A stretch of 64,000 nucleotides of DNA, from positions 5,084,168 through 5,148,167 of the forward strand of contig OZ038531.1 of assembly GCA_964036665.1 (NCBI GenBank). Direction: 5' to 3'. The stretch comes from Gordius sp. MW1 (lineage: Eukaryota; Nematomorpha; Gordioida; Gordea; Gordiidae). Made by a program: the position numbers and the translations under genes. Shown here in pieces: positions 35,668-47,149 of the stretch (its first letter is position 1; each line of letters starts with the position of its first letter). The notes under the pieces were generated by a model that saw only the letters and a program-made list of their open reading frames with translations, had not been told where the DNA came from and ran no database searches.

Positions 35668-35900
35668 AAGCCAGCGTGGTATAGTGGTTATAGCGCCGGC
35701 TTGTGAACTGGAGGTGTGCGGTTCAAGTCTGGGAGGGGACAAATTTTTTTTTTAATTTTTTTAAATTAAATTAATATTTGTTCATGTTAATACCAATGAT
35801 AATATGAATTTTTGACCGTCCGCTGGCTACTGACCAATAAAAAAATGACCATTGGCCAAATAAATCGAAATTTTTTTTCGTTTTTGAATTGGTTAACATT
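35668..35900 (+). repeat. tRNA-derived SINE copy
   Basis: The head (35671-35741) resembles a tRNA: an A-box-like TGGTATAGTGG and a B-box-like GGTTCAAGTCT, about 40 bp apart, as in a polymerase III promoter. A T tract follows. The body then reads AATACCAATGATAATATGA, GACCGTCCGCTGGCTACTG and ACCAATA ... ACCATTGGCCAAA. The acceptor stem does not pair, so it is not a functional tRNA gene. Confidence 0.75.
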
Positions 35901-36119
35901 GATAATTACCCTATGTCCTCCCCTACAAGGGCCTATAACTAATTAACTAATTATTTTGCAACTAATACCCCCTATAGGCATTCTCGCCCCTTCCTACCTT
36001 TCTCGCCCATAAATTGCATAGCAAATATGCTACGTTTATACGGAGTATAGAAGAGTTCCCCCTTCCCCTCTTCCCTTCCCCTACTCCCCTTCCCTTCTCC
36101 CCCTTCCCACGAGGGCCGA

Positions 36120-37494
36120 AGGCCCGAGTTTATTTTTATAAATGGATTTCTAAAATCATGTATAAATATTTGAGGAAAAAATTTTAAAGTTTATTTTGTT
36201 TGAAAGTATTTAAATGATATCAGCAGCATTTGTAGGAGGACTTGCTTCGCCCCTTCCCCCTTTTAAATTCACAATTAATATAAAACAAACTTAACCTTGT
36301 GTTTATACAAACAGCTTTAGCCTCCGTTCCACAACTAACCTTTGAAGAATATTTTTAAAAATACCATATTTGTCCCCCTTTATTGCATATATTTTTGTAT
36401 AAATCCCCTCAAACTTTTTAATATCGAATTTATTGCCCGCGTGTCCTTTGCTTTTGTTCCTCCCCCCCCCCCCCCCCCCTATTTAACTGAAACTAAATCA
36501 CCTCACTTACAATGCAGTGTTTTTGTTGCTGTGCCCATTTTCTGCTTCCCCCCCCCCTCCCAACAACACAATATTTATAGTTTTGTTCTGATTGTGCCAA
36601 ATTAAATAACAATTTTTCTATATATTTCACTGCACACATTAAAGTTTCAATTTTGAGAAATTCATAATTTAAAATAATAATTTAGCATAAGTTAAATAAA
36701 TATAATTACCTCGCTTCATTCACCCCACAAAATTCCTCATGTCAATCTATTTACTATGATCGATCAGTGTAATGTAGATAAATGGGAGTATTTATTATAA
36801 AAACTTTGCTACTTTTATCTCAATTAACTTTCACCTTGCATTAGTTTTACCCCCGAATTTAATTTACCATTGTTTTATGTACGTATGAAATCTCTCAGCT
36901 ACTTTCTACTCTTTTTGATATATTGACTATTAATCAATTTAATCGCATTTTCCCCTCTAACCCAACAATACAATTATTACTACTAGTTATATTATAAATG
37001 GGCCAAATAAAATAAGAATATTATAAATTTTAATAGCACCCATTATGATTAATACAACGAATTTGGTAATTCTTACTTATATTATCTTTTTTGGATAAAA
37101 ATGTATCCCTAAAAATTTAAAGTGACAATAGCGTAAAAATAATAGAATACTAAAAGTACTCAACAAATATTTATTTTTATTAAATATACAAAATAAAAAT
37201 TTTATCGACTGAAAATAAATATCGACGATTTTTAGATAGAAACGAATTTTCAACATCTTCAGTTTCAGGGATTTATAATTTTAAGTAATATTTGTGCGCA
37301 AATATAAAAAAATTTTCACTGGGGGGGGGGTTCTAACCCCCTAGTTAATTTTAATCATCAAACCCTCCTTACCTCTAAATCTACAATTGCCTCACTCCTT
37401 CTCTTTATCATATAGCATGCAATGAAGCCTTTGATTTTGGACAATTCTAAAAATAATCATAGAAGTCAGTTTTTCAAAGATAATTTCTAAATTG
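36120..37494. other. Part of the duplicated unit, no gene
   Basis: The stretch is C/T-rich with long homopolymers (runs of C at 36463-36480 and 36548-36557, G at 37321-37330). Its segments recur at 42850-43600. No exon or protein motif was recognised. Confidence 0.5.
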
Positions 37495-37592
37495 ATTTAA
37501 TTGTGTTTTGGACCACTCCTAGATGACCAGACTGACCCGCGGAAGAGGTTAAGCAAGCTCAGAGCCCCTTCAATATATATAACCGTTATAAA
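37495..37592 (-). mobile_element. R2-like element 3' UTR fragment
   Basis: The segment ATTGATTTAATTGTGTTTTG, then ACCACTCCTAG, GACCCGCGGAAG and GGTTAAGCAAGCTCAGAGCC, matches the 3' ends of the two longer R2-like copies (39585 and 45125). Nothing coding follows. This is a third, very short copy, consistent with extreme 5' truncation. Confidence 0.7.
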
Positions 37593-39584
37593 AACTTGAA
37601 ATTTATATAAATTAAAAATTTGCTCTCACTTTGAGCCCATATCACAATTACTCTAAAATGATTAAATTAATTTTATGCATTATTAATTCAATTTAAAAAA
37701 AACTTTCTTTGCAATAGCCACAAATTTTTTTGTTACTTAATTATTTAAAGGCCATTTTTGAACTGTCTCACTTTATAAACGAATTCACTAAGTACTTATT
37801 ATTCTCAACTCTCAAGTTTAAAATTATTACATATGGCGCTGTAAAGAAGGAAAGGCGGGAGGTCGATTGTTGTTGATGTCACATTGATTAACAAACAAAA
37901 CACTTATGACATCCCTCCCCTCCTATCATATCGAAGAAAGAAATGTGGCTCGCTTCTTTCCACCCCTCCCCTACTAAACACTGCGAACAAAGTATCCAAA
38001 CAAAATATCTAGATTTAAAACCGCCCAAAGTGAGAATATATCCTACATGTTACTACTATAAAATAAATATTACGTGGTCTTGAATTTTTATAAAATAGTG
38101 AACAGTTTTATTTACCTCTAAATTTATTTGCAATATATTTTTAATTAAAAAATATTTAAATATATAATTTTATGGGCGTTGGGGGGGGGGCAAAACGTTG
38201 AAAAGTTTAATTACAGAGGGGCAAAACATAAAATTTTGTAATTTTTCAAAGTTTTTGCACTAAATTTTTTTTTCGTAATCGCCCCCCCCCGGCTACGCCA
38301 GTGTATAATTTATTATGAATTAATTTCTTAAAAACATTAAACAAAATCATCTGCGTCCCTTTTCCCAATCTACTTTCACTTTCATAAAATATTTTTGATT
38401 TATGGCATGAGACTTATATTTTAAATACGTTAATGGCGCCCCTTGCCTTCTTGCGCATATTAGATTAGATTATTATTGCTCTTTATCACAATCGCACATT
38501 CCATTATTTTTTTTATAAATTTTCTCGTACTTTTTACTCTCTTAAAAATAATGCCCTCGTGCTTGCCCTTTTGTAAATTATTGTTTCCCTCAAGTCTGTG
38601 GGTGGAGTTATGCTTTTTGGTTGTTGTGCGCATTACTGCTTTCTCCATTAACATATGTAACTAGTTTTGTTTTGATTGTGCCAAATAAAATAAGATATTA
38701 TCCATATACAATTGCGCCCATTATAATTCATAGGAATTCTTAATTTATCTAAATACTTTGATTATAAATAGAAAACTTCGTATGACCGAGATTTTAGCAC
38801 CTTCCCCCGCCCCACTAAACCCTTTCCTCTATTTACTATAAATTAGATCCATCTGTATCAAAAAAATAGTGTAAGATAGCCATTAATTTTAAATATTAAT
38901 GTGTGTATTTAAATAAAAAATGTTTGCTTCCTTTCTCTAATAATTTTCACGTTAATGAAATAATATGTAAAATGTCATTAAATAAATATTAGAACGATAG
39001 TAACTCCTTTCCTTGAGTGCATTAATTGAACCCCCGGCATTTTATAATCATCGTTTTTTCTATAAATCCTCTCGTACTCTCTTCTCCCCTTTTAAATATA
39101 ATTTCCTCGCGCTTGCCCTTGTGTATATTTTATGCCCTTGTCTCCCTTTTAATTGAAACCATAAACACGTCATTTAACCTTGTGGTGTATGTCTAGGTCT
39201 ACTCTCCCAATTATAACAATTATTATCAACCTTTTTTTTATAAATGTGACAATAAATTAAGAATAAGATGTATAATTTTCGAGTATTTTTTTATTTACAT
39301 TTATTTTGTTTTTTTTATTTATTATAATAATTATAATTTATTTTTAACACCCTCTCAATATTTTATTTTATTTACATTTTTTTAAAATATTTATTATAAT
39401 AATTATAATTTATTTTTAACACCCTCTCAATATTCTATTTTTTTACATTTACCGTCTCATTCCCGAAAATGAATATATGAAAAACCATTATTTAATCTTC
39501 TAAAATTTACGAGTATGATTAATATAAAAATTAAAGTATTATCCTAACTAGCTTTCGGGTAAAAATTAATTTCTAAATTGATTT

Positions 39585-40608
39585 AATTGTGTTTTGGGCC
39601 ACTCCTGGAGGTACTGCAATACCAGGTTGACCCGCGGAAGGGGTTAAGCAAGCTCAGAGCCCCCTCCAATTTCTCAAAAATGAGATTAATTTCTGGTTCC
39701 TCTATGAGGAACGTACCAGAGATTAAACTGATAAGAAGAGATTATTTATTAAATTAAGATATTTTCAATTTACATATTACGAGTTTATATGCGTGCCTAG
39801 GCATAGGTTTAAGGTTTTAATAAATGTTCGTTAAAAAATGTTTACAATTTTGGGTTGTTATGATTAGTCGTTTTGAGCGATGCCTGAAATATGGTGGACA
39901 TAGATGTTTCTAGAGAGATGAATAACATCTGCTACTATTTTGTTTCTTAAAACGATGGCATCCTGCTTGTTTGGACACAGAAGCCTTATCAGTGACTCGT
40001 TTCCAGGATCCCAGACCCGAGTGATCCCACGACGATTGGTTGTATTTTAACGTTTTTGAACCTTTCGCGTAGAGAATGGGCGACCGCCTGGTACTTGGAA
40101 ACCTTTTCTTCCCCGGCCTTGCGAAGTGCTTCCAACCGGTTGTCAAAAGGAATGGTGGAGTCGATGATTATTGCGTCATCTCCTTTCGTGATAACCAAGT
40201 CGGGTCGGAGTCCTGAGCCATCAACTGCGGTGTTTTCTCCGATAACGGTATATTTTCCGGCGATGACCACCTTCAGCTTCTCCAAGACTGAGTTGTGTCG
40301 TTTGAGGTAAGATGGAGAATAGCGCATGCAGTGATTTAACACGTGCGGAAGCGTTTCATCCATTCCTCCACATCTACAACACCTCCGATTCTTCCCACTG
40401 CGTTTTGATGCTGCTGCGGCGTTTAGGGGGAGGAGGTTGAGACGCGCGCGGTGGATAAATCTCCAGTCCGCAAATCTGGTGTATTGTCCTGTCCGTATGA
40501 AGGCTCGGCTACTTGGATGAGCCGCGACGCACTCAATGACTTTTCCTTGGTCAGGTAAATCTATCAATCTTTCCGAATGTGATTCTCGGGTTTCTAAGCG
40601 GAGGTTTC
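39585..40608 (-). pseudogene. R2-like RLE retrotransposon, 3' part, copy A
   Basis: The coding frame enters from a 5' truncation near 40608 and runs minus to the TAA at 39866-39864. It includes a zinc knuckle C-x2-C-x8-H-x4-C (CCRCGGMDETLPHVLNHC) and the restriction-like endonuclease motif LRPDLVI with Asp 12 residues after the motif Asp (IIIDSTIPF). A KVSKYQ block and a C-terminal tail RNIYVHHISGI follow. A one-base frameshift lies near 40012, just after VVGSLGS. The 3' UTR (39585-39863) is shared with the copy at 45125. The truncated 5' end abuts a GGCTACGCCCATG-type short element. Confidence 0.85.
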
Positions 40609-40673
40609 ACCTAATGGAACGTTTAAACGTTTTGCCCCTCCCCCCATCTAAAACCCGGCTACGCCCATGTAAA
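40609..40673. mobile_element. Partial GGCGTAGCC-family short element
   Basis: Only the right-hand half is seen: AACGTTTTGCCCCTCCCCCC followed by CGGCTACGCCCATG. It marks the 5' truncation point of the R2-like copy. Confidence 0.6.
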
Positions 40674-41044
40674 TTTGGACAATTGTCACAAGTTTGTTAA
40701 GAAAGTACAATATTTGTACCTTGATATGGACCACAATTGTTAAGGCCGTACATTAGAATTACAATAAAATGTGGGTTTGGACCTTAAAAATTACCATTTA
40801 TAGGTCTGTAGCTACACCATTTACTATAAAGTCAGTAAGAAGCATATCAATTTAATTATAGATAAATTTGACTTAATCAGAAAACATTTTGCTAAACGCC
40901 GCACCTTGTTTCAAAAAACAAATTTTTTAATTTTTTTTTTTTAAATGCAAAAAATCCATTTATTTATTATATTTCTTAAAATAATTGTATACAAATTTAC
41001 ATTAACCACTAAAAAGTATAATAAGAAAGGTTAAAAGCGCGAAG

Positions 41045-41425
41045 ACTAAACGGATGGCATCGAGCCGTGAATGGAAATCGTGTTAAATCTAACGATTTCC
41101 ATTGTAATCTTTTGTCTGATGAAATACGACTCTTTCGGATCCGATGAGACCATGGAAATTGCTCTCCCAATTTGTTTTAAGAAAGAGAGGCATTAGATGC
41201 CTAGGTTTCCGATTGTGGAAGCCACTAAGGGAATAAATATTGTTTCTGAAAGGGAAGAGTATTTATTTGACTTCCTTTCAGTGCTGACTAAAAGGTCAGG
41301 AGAGGAGTTGGAGGGGGCGAATATGTCGACCGTGGTGAAGTCCCAAGTGAGATTCAGTCCGCGGGACCAGGGGATGAGCGTAACGCCGTCGGGTCTTTTT
41401 CCATCTCGTGTGCTGAGGCCGACGA
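41045..41425 (-). pseudogene. RLE-encoding LINE fragment (second family)
   Basis: The minus strand reads TRDGKRPDGVTLIPWSRGLN and TWDFTTVDIFAPS, the same endonuclease block as in the element at 23326. A K-x2-KY block (KSNKYSSL) and a terminal YFIRQKI-like piece near 41130 follow, like FFIKQKI there. The 5' side is cut off by a short G/C-tract element starting near 41425. Confidence 0.8.
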
Positions 41426-41815
41426 CATGGGCGTAGCCAGCATTGGAATTAGGGGGGGGCAATAATGATTTAAGGAGGGGTAAAATGATGATTTTTTAAA
41501 ATTAATTGTTATTTTAAGTTAAATGCACCATATACGTATCCGCTTTTTGTTTTTGTGGCTGTCATGTCATCAATATAATTCTATTTTTAATATTATAAAA
41601 ACCAGGCGCGATCCTCTGATTTAATGAACCAGCATGAAAATTTATATCCTGTATATGGGCATTGCGAAGGGGGACCCTAATTTACGAGAAAAAAAATTTT
41701 CAATGCAAAAACTTTGAAAAATTAAAAAAATTTATGTTTTGCCCCCCTCTAATTGAACTTAAACGTTTTGCCCCCCCCCCCCCCCCCAATCCAAAATCTG
41801 GCTACGCCCATGATC
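41425..41815. mobile_element. GGCGTAGCC-family elements, composite
   Basis: The left end is CATGGGCGTAGCCAGCATTG (complemented at the right by CTGGCTACGCCCATG near 41799-41813). Inside are G and C tracts and a FAATGCAAAAAC-type stretch (ATGCAAAAACTTTGAAAAAT) like that of the element at 49629. The 390-bp length suggests two overlapping copies. The family is probably a hAT MITE. Confidence 0.65.
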
Positions 41816-44800
41816 CTGTATTTTAAAGCTTTAAATCCATCCTCAAATATTTCTATTTCTAACCATTTTAAAGGGATTCTAATGTAATGAGTTTAATGTC
41901 CCCCTCTGCCTACCCCCTTTGAAAGTAATCTTTTAACGTTTTTTTTTACTTTGATATATTATTATTTATATGTCTTTCACAAAATCACCCTTAATTCTTA
42001 CTAATTACTACACCATCCCTCCTGCCCCCCCTCCTTTATTTTGGCGGCAACAGTTCTTTATAAATAACACACATGTATGCACATAGCACATGCATCGTGC
42101 CTTAGCGTCTTTCTTCATACCCTTTTATAGCGTTATAATTTCTTATTCTAGTAATTCTAATTGCTATGCAATTTTAATTTTCTTAGTCAAGAAAAGGGGG
42201 CAGGGAAGGGAGGCTGCCCCCCTCTAATCCAAAAATTCGTTAAATTTATTAAAACTATGACTAAATTTCAAAAAATGTTGTTTTTTGCCCCTCCCTAAAT
42301 TCAAAAATTTGTTGAAATTTATTAAAACTATGACTAAATTTCAAAAAATGTTGTTTTTTGCCCCTCCCTAAATCATTATTGCCTCCCTCTAATTCCAATG
42401 ATGGCCAAAGTGGATTATGATGAACTTCATTTTCGCGTATCAGATGGATTCCCATTCGATCACAAACGGTAAGCATTAATTTTTTATATAATATTTTTGG
42501 TCAGCCCAATTTTTCACTGGCTGTACTAATTTTGAAAAGGTTCAAGCCAAAGTTTTTGATTTAAACCCATAAGTCTAAATTGTAAAACCGTCAAGGAAAT
42601 ATATTTTTGACTTTTAAGTTTACACTTATATTGTGCCACTTTAGCCAATTTTAGCATAAATTTAATTTGAAATCTCGATTTAAAAAATAGGGGGGGGGGG
42701 GGGGGGGGGTACGGAGGGGCGGGTGCCCCCTCTAAATCCAAAAAATTATTTTAATTATGGCTAGAATTTTGAAAAATCATCATTTTACCCCTCCTTAAAT
42801 CATTAATGCCCCCCCCCCCCTAATTCCAATGCTGGCTACGCCCATGTCCATGTGTTTATAAAAACAGCCTTGCCTCCCTTTCCACGACCTTCAGAAATGT
42901 TTTTAAAACACCATCCTTGTTCCCCTTTCTTGCGTCAATATAACATTGCTTTTTTTTATAACACAACCATGCATTAGTTGAACCCCCGCATTTCATTAAC
43001 CATTGTTTTTTGTATAAATCCTCTGCTAATTTTTTTATCTTTGAATATATAGCCTTTTGTTAATTTTGCTCCCCTTATTTAACTGAAAACTATATAACGT
43101 CAACAATGTCTTTACGTGCGGTTATGGAACTCTAATTTTTGTTGATGTGCGCATTTTATGCCCAAATTAAATAAGACTTTTTCTATACATTTGCCTCCAC
43201 CCATTTTAATTTAAGTTGAGAAATTCTTATAATTTGAAATAAGTTATAAAAATATTAATACCCCCCCCCCCCCCTCCCCTCATCCACCTCACAAAACCAT
43301 TTCCTGTCAATCTATTTACTATGTGTCGATTTATCTGTATCGAATAATGTAATGAAGCCGTTGATTTAATACAACCATAAAAGTAATTTAAAACAAACTT
43401 TACATCTTTTTGCACTTATAAGTTGTTTCAGCCTGCATTAGTTTTACCCCCGAATTTAATTGGAGATTGTTTTTATATGAATTTCTTTACTAATATCATT
43501 CAACCTTATTTAATATACGTTGTGCTACTTTTTATTGCTGTGGCAATTTTTCCCTATCATCACTTAATAATACAATTGTTACAAGTTATGTTAGTAATGA
43601 TACGAAGTGTGTATCGCGCTTCAAAGAAGGAAAGGCGGGAGGTCTTGGTAAACAAACAAAGCACTTATAAATAACTCTTCATAATCCTATCATATCGAAG
43701 AAAGAGTCGTTCCTTCCACCTCTCCCTCCCTTACTAAATTCGAGGCAATCAATAAACCAAATATAAAAATTCCAGGAAAACCGTCCAAGTGAGAATATAT
43801 CCTACATTCTAAATATTACGTAGTCTTAAATTTTTATTATAAGGTTAACAATTTTATTATACTTCTAAAATTATGTTATAATTTATTATCAATTAATTTC
43901 TTAAAAACATTAAACAACCATGTGTTTATATCTTTGCCTCCCTATCCCCATTCTACTTTCACGTCGATAAAATAATTTTATAAAATGTAAACGAATGATA
44001 AAAATGATTTATTGCCTTTGCAGATTTCATTGGCGTAGCCAGCATTAGAATTAGATAAGAGCAATAATGATTCAAGGAGGGGCAAAATGATCATTTTTTA
44101 AAATTTTAGTCATAAATTTCAACAATTTTTGGCCAAGCCCATGGCAGATTTATTTTTTAAATTCGTAACTGGCCCCTTTTCTTGCGCAGATTACATTATT
44201 GCATTTAAATTTGCGCATTGCATTATTTTTTTTTATCATTTTTCTCGTACTTTTTACCCTCTGATGTATATTACGTCTTACTTGTTGCTCTTTTGTAAAT
44301 TATGCCTTTGTTTTGTAACTCTTTTAACACGTCACTTGTTACAGTGTCTATGCACTTGTTCTGGCTGTATTTTTTGTTGATGTGCCCCTCCCTCCCCTCA
44401 ACAATACAATTGGTTTCGTTTTGATTGTGCCAAATAAATTAAGACATTCGTATTCAATTGCGTCCATTATAATTAATAGGAATTCTTAATTTCATGGGCG
44501 TAGCCGTTTTGGATTAGGGGGAGAGGGCAAACTCCCTTTTAGGAAGGGGCAAAACATAATTTTTTTTTTAATTTATAAGGGATTTTGCATTGAAATTTTT
44601 TTTTTTCATTAATTAGGGGGGGGGGCGTGCTTTATAAATAGAAAACCTCGTTTGAATGAGATTATAGTATCAACCAGCGAACTTTCACGTCGATATATTT
44701 TCTAAAAAATTTATGGCCTATGGAGATTTATTTTTTAAATACGTTAGTGGCCCGCCTTTCTTTGCTCATGTTCCATTCCATGATAGCTTTTGGTCAGGGA

Positions 44801-45310
44801 AGGGCGGCTGCCCCCTTCTAAATCCAAAAATTTGCTGATTTTTCTATAAACTCTCTTACCATTTTGTGTGCTTGACAATTTGTATATTATGCTTTTGTTT
44901 CCCCTAATTAACTGAAACCATAAACACGCTTTGACCTTATCTGTAACTTTTTTTGTTGTTGTACGTATACATTAATAATGTTTTAAAGGTGCCAATAAGA
45001 ATAGTATATATTTAAGAATATGATTAATATAATAAAGTAAAGCCTTTAACTTTGAACAATCAAAATAATTTTCAGAATATCTGACTTTTGCCTAACACTA
45101 GCTTTTAAGTTAAGGATAATTTCTAAATTGATTAAATTGTGGTTTGGGCCACTCCTGGAGGTACTGCAATACCAGGTTGACCCGCGGAAGGGGTTAAGCA
45201 AGCTCAGAGCCCCCTCCAACTTCTCAAAAATAAGATTAATTTCTGGTTCCTCTATGAGGAACGTACCAGAGATTAAACTGATAAGAACAGATTATTTATT
45301 TATTTATAAA
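41815..45310. repeat. Long duplicated unit, copy B
   Basis: This is collinear with copy A at 31400-39780 but compact (3.5 kb) because it lacks most of that copy's insertions. It contains short G/C-tract elements at about 42186-42410, 42700-42850, 44031-44150 and 44493-44630. A 72-bp tandem duplication lies near 42241-42372 (AAAACTATGACTAAATTTC repeated). It ends in the 3' UTR of an R2-like element. No complete gene was recognised in it. Confidence 0.7.
42400..42478 (+). other. Possible relic exon inside the duplicated unit
   Basis: The plus strand reads AKVDYDELHFRVSDGFPFDH, then KR, open and followed directly by a donor-like GGTAAGCATT. A diverged form of the same sequence with the same GGTAAGCATT lies at 33170-33220 in copy A. 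I do not recognise the peptide. Confidence 0.25.
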
Positions 45311-46745
45311 ATATTTCAAAATTTCAAAGTATGTGATAATGATACAAATATTGCAGTAAATTATATTGCGTTATACATATTGCGAGTGAATACTGTAATG
45401 TAAGTTAAGTAGAAGACGCGACAATTATTCATTTTGCGGAATATTAGAAATGTGGTGTACATAGATATTCCGCGAGTGGTGAATGACGTCGGCAACGATG
45501 CGATGGCGAAGAGTAGCGGCGTCTTTCTTGTTGGGGACCACGAGTCTCACCAACGCGTCATTCTCCGGGTACCAAGAGCCTAGAGCCCCTACGACGAAGG
45601 GTTGAATTGTGACATTTGAATACCTTTCGCGTAGGGACTCGGCAACTTCTTGATATTTGGTCTTCTTCTCTTCCCCGGCCCTCTTCAAGGCTTCCGGACG
45701 GTTTTCGAAGGGAACTATGGCGTCGACGATGATTGCAGCGCTCCCTTTGACGATCACCAAATCCGGTCGGAGGCCCGAGTTGTCGACGGCGGTGTTCTCG
45801 CCGATGATGGTGTATTTCCCGACAAGGACCTCCTTTAGCCTATCGAGGACCGAGTTGTGCCTCTTGGTGTAGGAAGGGGAGTAGCGCATGCAGTGATTTA
45901 ACACGTGCGGAAGCGTTTCATCCCTCTCCCCACACCTCCGACACCTGCGACTCTTCCCACTCCTTTTCGAGGCGGCCGCAGAGTTTAGTGGGAGCAAGTT
46001 CAAACGAGCACGGTGGATGAACCTCCAGTCAGCGAAGCGAGTAAACTTGCCGGTGGAGAGGAACGCGCGACTCGCTGGGTGCAGGGCCACACACTCCATT
46101 ACCTTGCCCTGATCCAGGAGGGAGAGAAGTGCGGAGGATATTACTTCCCGGTTTTGTGCGCGAAGTGTTCGAGCCACCCTTTTTCTCATCATAGGATCAA
46201 TCCGTGATGAACCCGAGATGAGAAAAATTCCTTGTTCATCGAAGTCCCAGGTCACGTTAATTCGCTTTGAAGCCTTTCTAGCCATGGTCCAGGTGTTGGA
46301 GCCACGATTTGAAGTTGCCTGAAACGGCTCTTCGTTCGACCCTGAGAGAAACTGCGACATAAGTTGAAGGTCAGGCGGGCGCGAAAGGCGGCGAGAGACT
46401 GTTTCGGCGAGGTCTGTGTTGGCGAGCTCAGCAATAAACGGGTCCGGGGACGTGAGAAGTTTGTATGCCGAGTCGACCAGTAGGATGTCCGAGTCCGTGG
46501 CACACTTCGGAAATCCAAGAGCACCAGTCTTAGAGGCGCCATAGAAGTAGTTGTTGGTGGCAGCCTTGGGGACGAAGTGGTTGGATTTGAGGTGCTGAAG
46601 AATGTGCTTATCCAACTTTTTCCATTGTCCCTTCCCATAAATATCCATTCTCATGGCGTGATTTAGGGTTGGGAAGAAAAATGTTTTCAAAGCATCATAG
46701 CGATTAAGCCGAGAAGCGATACTGACCAAAATACTGTTCTCAAAA
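45125..46745 (-). mobile_element. R2-like RLE retrotransposon, 3' half, copy B
   Basis: A continuous minus-strand frame of 434 codons (to 45425) starts inside the reverse transcriptase thumb (LKTFFFPTLNHAM). It continues through a linker to the zinc knuckle CRRCGERDETLPHVLNHC (C-x2-C-x8-H-x4-C). The restriction-like endonuclease follows (LRPDLVIVKG, second Asp in IIVDAIVPFE, then KKTKYQEV). The polymerase YxDD motif is absent, so the copy is 5'-truncated at about 46745. The 3' UTR (45125-45424) begins at a sequence shared with the copies at 37495 and 39585. The frame has no stops, so this copy is younger than copy A. Confidence 0.9.
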
Positions 46746-46974
46746 TATAGTACAAAAATTAGACTAACTTGCGGTCTTTACCTTTTTTCGACGAAAAACG
46801 GCCGTAATTTTGACGTAAAACGTCGTATCACCTAAAAACGCATTTAGTCAACCAATAAATTTATTCTGTGATACTTTCAAATAGTTTGTTATCCAAAAAA
46901 CTAATAATCTAATCATTTTAAAACTTATTATTGCTTAAAATCATTGTTAACTTCTATACATCGTTTAATTTCAG

Positions 46975-47148
46975 CTACAACGAATCGTCCAAAACGCTAC
47001 TTTGCACGAAATGACCCAACAGCTGATAAACGTTGAAAGTCGAAAAGAAGCACCAATAAGTATTATTTATAAATCAATATATGAATTTTATAATTCTATT
47101 TTGAATGTTTATTTGGACGAAATCCTTGCTGCAGATGTATATTCTTAA
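46975..47148 (+). CDS. Candidate terminal exon of an unidentified gene
   Basis: A good acceptor (TTTAATTTCAG, ending 46974) opens a 58-codon frame to TAA: LQRIVQNATLHEMTQQLINV ... YEFYNSILNVYLDEILAADV. The peptide looks like a helical protein end, and base composition rises above the flanks. No preceding exon was found between it and the R2-like element. If the gene is real, that element would lie in its last intron or have replaced upstream exons. I do not recognise the protein. Confidence 0.4.
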   Translation, partial: LQRIVQNATLHEMTQQLINVESRKEAPISIIYKSIYEFYNSILNVYLDEILAADVYS

Positions 47149-47149
47149 C

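Larger units (their letters stand above)
31400..39780. repeat. Long duplicated unit, copy A (with insertions)
   Basis: Matching segments occur in the same order and orientation at 41815-45310. Pairs include 31400-31650 with 41820-42055 (TTTGGCGGCAACAGTTCTTT), 32835-33330 with 42060-42590, 33835-33970 with 42590-42690 and 36290-36700 with 42850-43260. Further pairs are 37835-38060 with 43605-43810 (GAAAGGCGGGAGGTC), 38335-38700 with 43900-44470 and 39470-39770 with 44990-45310. Copy A is longer because it holds insertions, notably 31655-32790 and the SINE array at 33990-36280. The unit's identity is unknown. It is C/T-rich in patches (CCTCCCT) with many homopolymer tracts. Confidence 0.7.

Noticed and set aside
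35671..35741. Possible tRNA gene (anticodon loop reading TTGTGAA, His-like)
   Set aside because: The acceptor ends do not pair, and the sequence runs into a SINE body, so it is a tRNA-derived SINE head.
36342..36605. Plus-strand frame with a polyproline stretch
   Set aside because: The proline run is a C homopolymer tract in the duplicated unit, and the frame is not kept in the other copy at 42.9 kb.
45650..46638. Additional frames within the R2-like copy B
   Set aside because: They are alternative-frame shadows of the 434-codon frame that carries the zinc knuckle and endonuclease motifs.
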